Below, one piece after another: positions 10,217-17,909 of a stretch of DNA of 17,909 bases (positions are counted from its first letter, which is position 1; every line of letters begins with the position of its first letter). The stretch lies in NCBI GenBank assembly GCA_003024985.2, contig PXIH01S0003321.1; one strand, 5' to 3'. The position numbers and the translations under genes are program-made. The notes under the pieces were generated by a model that saw nothing but the letters and a program-made list of their open reading frames with translations, was not told the DNA's origin and did no database searches. The DNA is from Euperipatoides rowelli. Taxonomy: Eukaryota > Onychophora > Udeonychophora > Euonychophora > Peripatopsidae.

Positions 10217-11460
10217 AAAAAATGTCTAAATATTCTATGTAGGTTATATTTGTTAATATTCTTCATGAAAAAGTTGATCTCTATCCCAGACCCTTTATAA
10301 GAAAGTCTCTGATTATGAATTGTCAATCTGCACATTTGTGAACTTTTATAGCATGGAGAAGGGAAGCATCTATTTTATCAAGTTACTGTATATCAACATT
10401 TATTAAATTCACTTGATTAAAAATTAAAATGTACCTAACCACACAGCATTTCCAGGGTTTGACTCTAACCACTGGCTTATGGCCTGTCTTACTCTACTCG
10501 GCATGTATTTTAAACAGTTGACAGTTAAGTATAAAGATGCTAAATTCTTGCGGAAAACTACCCATATTGCAATGGCAACTAGTCTTGAATTTTCACCTTT
10601 TGATAGTAAAAATGTAATTTTTCACAATTTTTATTTTTTCTCTACTTTTTATATTTATTAAATTCACATGAATATACAGTGTTTTTTTTTTTTAAGCGAT
10701 AAAAATGTTAGTTATAAAATGACCTTTTTAATTTTCCCACACTTTTTTTAATGTGTTTTCAAAGACAGGATACTGGAGTGCTGTTCTGGCTCCAGAACAA
10801 ATTAAACTATTTTAAATCAAAATTCCTTTTTTTTTTTAAAAAATCCCAGTACCATAATAGAAATTTTAAATTAGGTATCTGAAAGTTTTTTTTTTTTTTT
10901 TTTTGCACATTTGCAGTGAAAAGTGAAGAAAAGGAAGAATTTAATAAGGGAAATGTACAGTAACTGGGAAAATGTTGCAGTATTTTTCAACTCCAGTTCC
11001 ATGCACAGCTTAACCCAGATGTTACAGTATCATTAGAATGCCCTTGGTGAGTATAGGTTTTTTAAAAAAATAATTTATGTAATCTACTCGTATTTAGGGC
11101 AGTGATGAGTACTGAAATTGTTTTGTAACTTTTATTTGGTATTAGAATTGGAGTTTTTATTTATCAGAATAAATTTTTAGAATTTATTGGAATCAAAATT
11201 TTTATTTAACTAGAGCATTTTTTTTAATTCTTCAAAATCTACTAACCTTAATCAAAATGCCAATAAATAATAAAAAAAAAATATCTCAATAATTTTAATA
11301 TCATATTGGTTGAATAAGATAACTTACATGATAAGAATTCATCCACCACATAAGTAACAAATATGTCGTTCCCAAACAAAAAGTGATCTAAAATATTTAA
11401 TATAGCCTAAATATGCAGCAGCCATATTTCTTAATTGATTATAACAGAAATAAATCCAAA
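10217..11460. other. Intergenic sequence, no gene recognised
   Basis: Frames here are short and carry no motif I recognise, including a 60-codon plus-strand frame at 10479-10661. A perfect 7-bp-stem hairpin GTTCTGG-CT-CCAGAAC lies at 10783-10798. CAGTGATGAGTA at 11100-11111 resembles the right end of the hAT-like element and may be a solitary hAT end. Poly-T tracts occur at about 10681 and 10886. Confidence 0.4.
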
Positions 11461-11469
11461 ATTTTATCT

Positions 11470-11925
11470 GGCAGCAGAGTATGTTACATGATAACTATAT
11501 GAAACAATTTACAGCTAATTTATCCTTTGAGTTACAAAAAATTTTGCTATCTAGAATCAATAGGACAATCAACTGATTTTTTTAAAAAAAAAATTGGATT
11601 TGATTAATGGATACAGGAAAACATAGTCTATAAGTCCCTTAAATATGATATGAATCAATATGGCAGCCAACTGAAAAAAATAATTGTAATTAAGGGGATT
11701 AACTAATTGATACAGGAACATAGTCCATATATCTTTAAGTAACAAATAAGTTCACTATCTTGAATTAATATAGATTGGTGGCCAATTGAATTTTTTTAAA
11801 CAATTAAATTTATTAATTAAAATAAAAGATGGATTACTGAAAAAAGGAAAAATAGTCCAAATACCCTTCCAATGCAAAAAAAAATACAACATTTTCAATT
11901 AATGTTGTAACCAATTTTTACTTTA
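11470..11925. repeat. Degenerate tandem repeat, unit about 100 bp
   Basis: Recurrent word pairs are spaced about 97-130 bp apart. GATACAGGAA(AA)CATAGTC occurs near 11610 and 11709, with a weaker AATAGTCC at 11851. The block GAATCAATA...CAACTGA or GAATTAATA...CAATTGA occurs near 11554, 11651 and 11762. TATC(C)TTTRAGTTACAAA-type words precede some of them. The units are strongly diverged and the edges are uncertain. Confidence 0.45.
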
Positions 11926-11937
11926 ATAACTTCAGTT

Positions 11938-12164
11938 AGATTCCGTTATCTGCCCACCAATATGGCTGACGATAGTAAGTTGAAATTATCCAGATCGGCA
12001 TTCAGCAAAATATTATTACACCTCTAGATTATACTAGGGTTCAGGGTTACGAAAAGGTTAGGACTGGAAATAAATTATATGCTACCGTACTAAAATTGGC
12101 AAGAAAAAATACTAATTCCACACGCTGCTACATTTTAGTTGTTGGTGGGCAGATAACGGAATCT
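11938..12164. mobile_element. MITE with perfect 23-bp terminal inverted repeats
   Basis: The sequence beginning AGATTCCGTTATCTGCCC at 11938-11960 recurs as an exact inverted copy at 12142-12164. The 227-bp span has no coding capacity. A target-site duplication is not obvious, so the true ends may lie a few bases outside. The perfect ends imply a fairly recent insertion compared with the other elements in the window. Confidence 0.7.
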
Positions 12165-12992
12165 GACCAGAACTTTAAAACAAAAATCCTGCTCAACAGC
12201 CAATAAACAAGTCTTAATAAATCTTTTAGGATCTTCTTGTTTTGGTAATAAATAATGGCTTAAACAATATTTAATTGAACTCAGAAAATAAGAAATAAAA
12301 TATTTAATTTGACAAAATTTGTACAAATAATTGGAATATAATTATGTTACATGAGCATTTGGAATGATGATCATATTTTACATCTATATTTAGCATTACA
12401 TTACTTCTGTGTAAGTCCAATTTGTCCAATCACAATGATTTCAGCCTATTAATAAATTTATAAACTAGATGTTCCTTAAACATAAAATGTTTTAAAGACT
12501 TCAGCATGTTATAAATTTTAAATCTGGATTTAATTCATTTTTAAAAATTAAACATTAAGACAAAACAATAAAATTTAATTTTTAAAAAAAATCATTAACT
12601 CTAACAAGTTCAATTCTTACTTTTTTTCCAAATAATATGCTGTTCAAAATGTTTTGTAATTTTATATTATCTTACAAAATGCAAAACAAAAAGATTTCAT
12701 TTTGAGGATGGCAAGTCATTTTGGACAGTATCAAAATCATTATACATATCTTATGATTAAATATGGTAAAGTACAAAATATAATAATTTGTTTAAGGAAC
12801 TTAGGCTTGCTTCGGGCCAATTTAATATACAATACACCCATCATGACACACATACACTGCTAACCTGCATAATTACACGCTATATCTTGAGTAGTATTTT
12901 AATTCTTTTGATCAGGTAATATTTTATGTAATATTATTTAAATGCCCATATAATCCCAAAATGTTAATTTTTCAACTTTTTTTCGCTACAAA
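12165..12992. other. Intergenic sequence containing the probable WASHC1 3' UTR
   Basis: No other gene recognised. On the minus strand an ATTAAA variant signal at 12826-12821, about 170 nt after the WASHC1 stop, is a possible polyadenylation signal. It is weak because such words are common in AT-rich DNA. Confidence 0.35.
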
Positions 12993-14417
12993 TCAATTCC
13001 AATCATCATCAACCTCTTGAGTATCATGTTTTGCTTTAGGTGGAGGAGGAATCATAGCACATATTTTATCCATTACAGAACCACCCCCAGTTTTCACTTC
13101 TGGTACATCTGAATCACCGGAGAAACTTGAACCATGCTTGGGTCCAGAAATACCTTTCCTCATCATAGAGAGACGACTGCAAAGATCACCCATAAGATCA
13201 GTCCCTCCACTTTTTCCTATTGTTTTCTCTTCCTGCTTTTTCTTCTTGTTTTCAATTTTGCGATCACGGACATTACGAAGTTTGGCCTTACCGGCACCAC
13301 CAGCTTGACGGATTGATTCCAATAAGCTGGCTCTATCAGTAGTTGGATTACTTACAGCGTTTGGAGCACCTTCAATGGGTTTTGGAGTTGGAGAAGTGGA
13401 AGATGGAGCTGACAATTCTGGTATGGGAGGTGGTGGTGGTGGTGGGGGAGGAGGAGGACTATCTAATGGAGGGGGAGGAGGTGGTGGCGGCGGCGGTGGT
13501 GGTGGTGAATGAAGTGGCTGTGCAAGGACGGGAGATGGCATTTCAGTACTAATAGGTTGGGGTAGAATTTCATCAGGAGTAGAATCCACAACAATGGGAA
13601 GATCTGGTAAAATGCTACTGGGCATTGATGGAGCAATAGAAGGTCCGAGGTCTGCAATATAGGATATATCGTCAGCGATTCCTGGAAGATCAGGAAGAAC
13701 TATAGGTACATTTAATTCTGGTACATCTCCTAAATTTGGTCGATATGTATAACCTTCAGTCTTTTGATTAATCATTTGTTCCCTTGTCACAATACTAAAG
13801 GGTGCGGCTGCAAGTCCTTCATCTTCCTGCTCAAGAGCTGTTCTAGTTTTAGTGACGGCTCCAAGTGGATCCAACATTATATATTTTTTATATGGATTTT
13901 CCGATGTATTAAAAAGCAACAAATTACTAATAGATGATAGATTTTGAGGTAGACGCCCTAAACCTTCAAGTCCTTCACTATTGTCATATCCTTTGTTAAA
14001 TGGAGACTTCTGTACTTCATAAAATTGCATTTTTTCACGAAGCATTCTGTCATCAAAAGTTGGATGTTTGTTGGCAACTTTATACGTAACTTTTTTAGGA
14101 TCTTTCCAATTATCAGTATGCCTAAATGTTGTTCTGTACTCTTTCAATTCATCTTTTGCAGGATACTTGGCACTAGAAAATATTTTGGTTGCTTTATTGC
14201 TTCCTTTCACTTTATCTATTTTAGCTTGAGCTAAAATAGCACGGTCATTAATAGCCTGCAAACGCTGTTTATTCTCAGCTACACGATTACTTATATTGTT
14301 AAAAATATCACTAGCAACCTTATCCAAATATTCCAAAGCATCTGCAATTTGATAAATAGTCTCTTCTCGACGGAGGTCAGGTGGAATAATGGGAATATCA
14401 TAAATCTGGCTCTTCAT
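12993..14417 (-). CDS. WASHC1: WASH complex subunit 1 (WASH1)
   Basis: WASHC1 is a nucleation-promoting factor that activates Arp2/3 on endosomes to build the branched actin needed for retromer-linked sorting and recycling. It works in a five-subunit complex (WASHC1-5). The 474-residue length matches the family (human about 465). Visible parts are the N-terminal WASH homology domain with the signature IPPDLRREE (11-19) and VKGSNKATKIFSSAKYPA (70-87), and a conserved middle. Two polyproline tracts follow (305-317 and 321-331), which can bind profilin-actin or SH3 domains. A WH2 actin-binding motif DRASLLESIRQAGGAGKAKL lies at 361-380. The C-terminal Arp2/3-binding central/acidic end includes VMDKICAMIPPPP (448-460) and W473 in an acidic DDDWN. 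The start has A at -3, and an in-frame TAA lies 15-13 nt upstream. The CDS is one uninterrupted exon. Confidence 0.97.
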   Translation of the reverse strand: MKSQIYDIPIIPPDLRREETIYQIADALEYLDKVASDIFNNISNRVAENKQRLQAINDRAILAQAKIDKVKGSNKATKIFSSAKYPAKDELKEYRTTFRHTDNWKDPKKVTYKVANKHPTFDDRMLREKMQFYEVQKSPFNKGYDNSEGLEGLGRLPQNLSSISNLLLFNTSENPYKKYIMLDPLGAVTKTRTALEQEDEGLAAAPFSIVTREQMINQKTEGYTYRPNLGDVPELNVPIVLPDLPGIADDISYIADLGPSIAPSMPSSILPDLPIVVDSTPDEILPQPISTEMPSPVLAQPLHSPPPPPPPPPPPPPLDSPPPPPPPPPPPIPELSAPSSTSPTPKPIEGAPNAVSNPTTDRASLLESIRQAGGAGKAKLRNVRDRKIENKKKKQEEKTIGKSGGTDLMGDLCSRLSMMRKGISGPKHGSSFSGDSDVPEVKTGGGSVMDKICAMIPPPPKAKHDTQEVDDDWN

Positions 14418-14429
14418 TTTGAAAACGAA

Positions 14430-14507
14430 TTAGTTTACTTCAATATGTAAAGCTGTCATAAATACTATTGATGTTATGTGGATGCCCATGTGCAAACAAA
14501 AGATCAT
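14430..14507 (-). promoter_or_regulatory. Upstream ORF in the WASHC1 5' UTR
   Basis: A 25-codon reading frame starts at ATG 14507-14505 and ends in TAA (14432-14430), 12 nt before the WASHC1 start and in the same frame. It lies wholly inside the exon defined by the acceptor at 14519. The peptide begins MIFCLHMGIH. It contains two further in-frame ATGs. It may lower translation of WASHC1 or allow reinitiation. This is inference from position only. Confidence 0.45.
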
Positions 14508-14518
14508 ATTAATAGAAT

Positions 14519-14545
14519 CTGAAAAAGAAAAGAAAAAAAATTATT
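14519..14545 (-). promoter_or_regulatory. 3' splice acceptor of a WASHC1 5'-UTR intron
   Basis: On the minus strand a long pyrimidine tract (mostly T with interspersed C, about 14540-14522) ends in TTTTTCAG, with the AG at 14520-14519. The exon would begin at 14518, giving 101 nt of 5' UTR before the ATG. This is a near-ideal acceptor. The matching donor is unknown. CAG|GTTAGT on the minus strand with GT at 15333-15332 is one candidate, giving an intron of about 815 nt. Confidence 0.6.
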
Positions 14546-15345
14546 TTAAGTTGTAGCTTATGCTAAGTTTTTTTTTTGTTTTAAATTAAAAATAGATATC
14601 TAGATTTTTAATTTATTTTATTTTTCACATAATGAACATGAAGCCAAATTTTGGCCTTTTTATGACACAGCTAAAACAAAAAGCCTTATTAATTTAGCAG
14701 TACCGGTAGCCAATAATAGCCTATATTTACGCTACCACATTTATCTCACCATAAATTTGAAGCATAATATTAATTTCTATTTGTCTTTCAGAACTGATCA
14801 ATAGTATGAGTATAATATTTTTTCATAAATTTGTCACATTAACAGAATACAAATTTCACATTTAATAATAGATTTTTTTTCTTAAAGGCGACACACAATG
14901 AAATATTATTTAATAATTATCAAACACAATTTTAAAAAAAGTTAAGTTAAAGTTTGGTTTCAAATTTGTTTCTTAATGCAGCAGTATTGATAAAAATGAC
15001 CACCTGGTGGACTACATTTTAATTTTAATATTTGTGTTATTTTACAGATATTTTCACTATATTCAAAACAATTATTTGAAAAATACATTAAGAATATTCC
15101 TTTCACTTTTAGAAAAATATATTTAAAAAAAATAAAATATATTTCATACCAGCGTATGAAATATATAGATTTTTAATGAATTAATAAATCCTCTAATGCT
15201 CTAATCCATTATATTACTGTAATTCTTTGTTTTGTGACGTTATTTCATATTATGGGGTACTAAGTAACAAGTTGTAATGATGAGGAGGGATGGGTACAAA
15301 ATTGTGTGCTGTAGTTTAAGGAAGATCACTAACCTGCTTTAATAG
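14546..15345. other. AT-rich sequence upstream of WASHC1, probable 5'-UTR intron or promoter
   Basis: No coding sequence recognised. A perfect hairpin with 13-bp arms (ATATATTTCATAC / GTATGAAATATAT, loop CAGC) lies at 15137-15166. A TACCGGTA palindrome lies near 14701. A possible donor for the WASHC1 leader intron lies at 15332-15336. Confidence 0.4.
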
Positions 15346-16595
15346 TTATGGGTCATTATTAGAAAAATCAGGAATTTGATTAAGAATTTTTTAAAAATTA
15401 AAGTTTATTGGAACATGTTAATATTTACTTCCATGGAAAATCATAACTCAAGAAATAACACTGTTATAGTGGTTCAGATTAAAAAATTAAATTTTTTAAA
15501 TTATTAAAACCTAGTCCAAGGACATGATAATTTCTTCCAGATGTGATGCTATATAACCTGCAGAAATGTCAGAAGAAATGAATTTATAGATAGAATTGAT
15601 TTCATTCTATGATTTTTAACATAGGGTATGATTCCATGTAGAAAAATATTTTTCATAATCGCACAACTCTGACAAAATAGCATGCCAAGGCTACCATTAC
15701 AAAATTTAAAAACTAAAATAAGTAAAAAAAAAAAATAGAACTACATTAAATATATTATTAGTCTGTTTAAGATTCAGACAAAATAAAAATCCAGATAAAA
15801 TACTATTAAAGTCAACTGTTCTCATGTTCATGGACCCAGTGTCATGTCCGTGGATAGGCCTGTGTCCACGGACATGACAAAAACCACCATTTTTTATAAT
15901 TGAGAACATGTGCTTTTGAGATTATGCGATGAAACTTGGGAAACAAAGCCTTTACATCTAAAACTATGACTTCATTGAATTATTTTTTGAAATGAGTTTG
16001 CGACACAGACGTGATGAGTTGAACTGAACGTTTTAAAAACAAACCTAAAAACTTTAAATAATACCACATAAATCACAAAGAATACATCATTCTCTGTATC
16101 CTGGACAAGATGGATGCCTGAGGGTTGATTTTTTAAGCAACACAGCATTGGAATGCCATCTGCAAGAATTTTTTTGGCATATTTTCTTTTTGTCCACAAA
16201 CATGACCTATTGCTCTGGTGACAGGCATTAAACTTGAAATTACATTTTCATGAAAAAAAGTTAAACTTTAAAAATTTTTGAAACATTTTTTTGAAATGTT
16301 TTCTTAGTCCAAAATGAAGTTTAAAGAGTTAATTTTTGGTTTGATGTAAGAAATATAAACTTGGAAACAAACTAAAGAGTGAGTGGTGACAGTCCAAGGA
16401 CATGACAAATCATAATGTGTACAAACTTTGAATAAATAAATAAAATATTTTTGTTTCCATTTGCAACTTCTATGCATTCCATTGATCAGTCATATTAATG
16501 TTTGTTATTAATTTAAATTACATTTTAAAACATTATTTTTTATAAAAAAAAACCCAGTTACACAAATTCCTGATTTTTCTGATAATGACCCTTAT
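15346..16595. mobile_element. DNA transposon with 29-bp inverted ends and internal palindromic repeats
   Basis: The ends at 15350-15378 (GGGTCATTATTAGAAAAATC...) and 16563-16591 are inverted copies matching at 28 of 29 positions. A TTAT flanks both sides (15346-15349 and 16592-16595), a likely 4-bp target duplication. Inside, GTCCAAGGACATGACA-type words occur five times: 15513-15528, 15840-15854 (inverted), 15864-15879, 16191-16207 (diverged) and 16391-16407. The longest frames are 67 and 75 codons on the minus strand without recognisable transposase motifs, so it appears non-autonomous. The GGG terminus recalls PIF/Harbinger ends, but that group makes 3-bp TWA duplications, so the family is open. 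Confidence 0.8.
15840..15879. repeat. Perfect 15-bp inverted repeat (hairpin) inside the transposon
   Basis: Arms TGTCATGTCCGTGGA (15840-15854) and its exact reverse complement (15865-15879) enclose a 10-nt loop. The arms are two opposed copies of the element's internal motif, roughly one third of the way along. This is probably a transposase or host-protein binding feature, or a trace of an inverted duplication. It is not placed as a transcription terminator. Confidence 0.85.
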
Positions 16596-17049
16596 ACAAT
16601 AATTTATAAAAATGCAATAGAAACATATCTTTCCAGTAATTTATTACTCCATTTATGAAAAAAATTAAATTTGCCTAATAAAAATAAAATGATTTTTTGT
16701 ACAAATCTTATAAACACGCTAATAGCAGAAATTAAAATAATACATACTATTTTACTTTATACAATTTAAATCTATTATGTGGATTTTCATATTTGTTGTT
16801 TATTTTTCTTGAGACTACAGATAATTTTGTTGGATAATAGAACTGTATACTCTACAGATAATGGGTCCGAGTCCACTTTCGTTCATTGTGTTACGTCTAA
16901 GAGCACCTCTAGGAAAAGGTCAGTGGACATAAGGCTTTTTATAAGCTGTCATTATCTATACAAAAAAAATACAAGTAGAATAGGGATCCCATAAATTTAA
17001 AATTATAAAAAGGAACAATCTTTGTCAATGGGAGGGGGGGGGGGGGGNG
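16596..17049. other. Intergenic sequence with one unplaced open frame
   Basis: A plus-strand frame at 16779-16994 is open for 71 codons and less AT-rich from about 16850 to 16940. It follows two CAG trinucleotides at 16818-16820 and 16855-16857 that could act as acceptors. Its text (STDNGSESTFVHCVTSK, then RKRSVDIRLF) matches nothing I can name. I do not call it a gene. A 14-G run at 17034-17047 followed by N at 17048 marks an unresolved homopolymer. Confidence 0.35.
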
Positions 17050-17499
17050 AATAACAAAAAAAAATTGGCATGAATGTGTGAAAAACTCATTAGATCGGCT
17101 TCGCCTAGACTTTCTGACCGAATTCTGATGGACGTTTTGACTACTTTCTGCCCTGGGAACAGAATTCCTAGCTGCAGCGGACTGCATAGGGCTTAATTCA
17201 TTACTTTTGATGATAAAATTGCTCAACTTTAATAACAAATCCTCCCGATTCGCCAAGCACTTCATCATGCCCTCTAGCATCATTGATAATGATTTATCAA
17301 ATTTTTCTTCCCCCTCATCAAAATAAAGATTATTCATTTTTGTGTTAGTTAACACTTCCTCTTGAGTCACAGGTCCCGACTTTTTGGATGCCTGCTCTAT
17401 GGACTCAACCATAAAGAAAAAGTGACTACTGGGTCTAAAAACTGGCTCAGGTCTATCAGAGGACTCATCCATAAGGAAAACATTCTCGTTGGCTTGCAT
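17050..17499 (-). CDS. Unidentified protein, probable first exon, partial
   Basis: The 150-codon open frame starts at ATG 17499-17497 with A at -3. An in-frame TGA lies two codons upstream, so no longer start exists without splicing. Composition and codon use look coding for about the first 137 residues. There is an acidic, Ser/Pro-containing N-terminus, then a predicted amphipathic helix around FDKSLSMMLEGMMKCLANRE (67-86) continuing to about residue 99. A basic Ser/Arg patch VRKSRRSRSNE (128-138) follows. Beyond that the frame runs into low-complexity sequence, the C/G homopolymer and the N, so the true end or a splice donor probably lies before 17075. I recognise no family. It could be a host first exon or a transposon ORF1/gag-like piece. 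Confidence 0.45.
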
Positions 17500-17909
17500 A
17501 CTTCACTATAAACTGATAATTCAATAAAAAAATTTCTTAATAGCTCTCAGAAAGGAATTGTTTCTCTAAAGATATAATTTTTCATAAAGATATTTGTGTT
17601 GGGGGGTACCCTGATTTGACATAGCATAGCAAATATTACCCAATAAAGATCAATAAAACTCATTACATATTTTCTTTTTTTTCATAATATATACATAAAA
17701 AACTCATAATACATTCATTTTTCTTTCTTTATGAAATATACAAATTCATACCAATATGTACAAAAACTTTTTTTTTCTTTTATAAACTTTAGCCTACTTT
17801 TTGGCTAAAATAAGACCGTTTTATGGTACATAAAACCTCCACATCTGCACACCTGACTGGTCACCATTTGTTTTATTTTATTTAAAAAAACAAGAAAAAC
17901 ACCATAATA
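17500..17909. other. AT-rich sequence upstream of the unidentified minus-strand exon
   Basis: A TTTATAG word on the minus strand at 17512-17506 lies too close to the ATG to be a convincing TATA box. I see no gene or repeat here beyond T/A runs. Confidence 0.35.

Noticed and set aside
10039-10335. 98-codon minus-strand frame
   Set aside because: It covers the Tigger-like fragment and flanking sequence, contains no domain and is chance-open.
12135-12326. 63-codon minus-strand frame
   Set aside because: It starts outside and ends inside the MITE inverted repeat and has no motif.
13343-13657. Val/Glu-rich plus-strand and His-rich minus-strand frames
   Set aside because: They are shadows of the WASHC1 polyproline-coding tract.
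15706-16199. 67- and 75-codon minus-strand frames as a transposase
   Set aside because: One runs through the hairpin and neither shows a DDE/D or DNA-binding motif. They are too short for a transposase.
1-17909. tRNA, rRNA, CRISPR or prokaryotic operon features
   Set aside because: I found no tRNA B-box-like context, rRNA core sequence, regular spacer array or Shine-Dalgarno-led gene cluster.

Overview
This is an AT-rich animal nuclear window with very long A and T homopolymers, decayed transposons and two clear, conserved metazoan protein genes. A short (CCTAA)n run near the left end matches the TTAGG telomere unit used by most arthropods. That, together with the dense invertebrate-type transposon debris, suggests an arthropod. 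The species cannot be named from the sequence alone.

Layout. 1-437: 3' end of a non-LTR retrotransposon with a hairpin and an (AAAT)n tail. 438-1110: AT-rich sequence without a recognised gene. 1294-3195 (+): an intact, uninterrupted Hakai/CBLL1 gene, an E3 ubiquitin ligase and m6A-writer accessory subunit, with a 27-bp coding minisatellite. 3196-12992: about 10 kb without a host gene, holding a hAT-like MITE, a Tigger/pogo-like MITE touching it, a Tigger helix-turn-helix remnant, a decayed LINE reverse transcriptase end, a G-rich repeat, a second Tigger end, a degenerate ~100-bp tandem array and a MITE with perfect 23-bp inverted ends. 12993-14417 (-): an intact WASHC1 gene, the Arp2/3-activating subunit of the endosomal WASH complex, with a strong 5'-UTR splice acceptor and an in-frame upstream ORF. 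15346-16595: a ~1.24-kb DNA transposon with 29-bp inverted ends, a 4-bp target duplication and an internal palindromic repeat family that I cannot place in a named family. 17050-17499 (-): an unidentified, probably partial coding exon next to a G homopolymer containing the only N.

The two recognised genes act in separate pathways (RNA methylation/ubiquitination, and endosomal actin) and read towards each other across the transposon-rich gap. Nothing suggests co-regulation. Both coding regions are single exons although their vertebrate orthologues are multi-exonic. The most novel-looking item is the 15.35-16.6 kb element. I see no evidence of a new multi-gene system.
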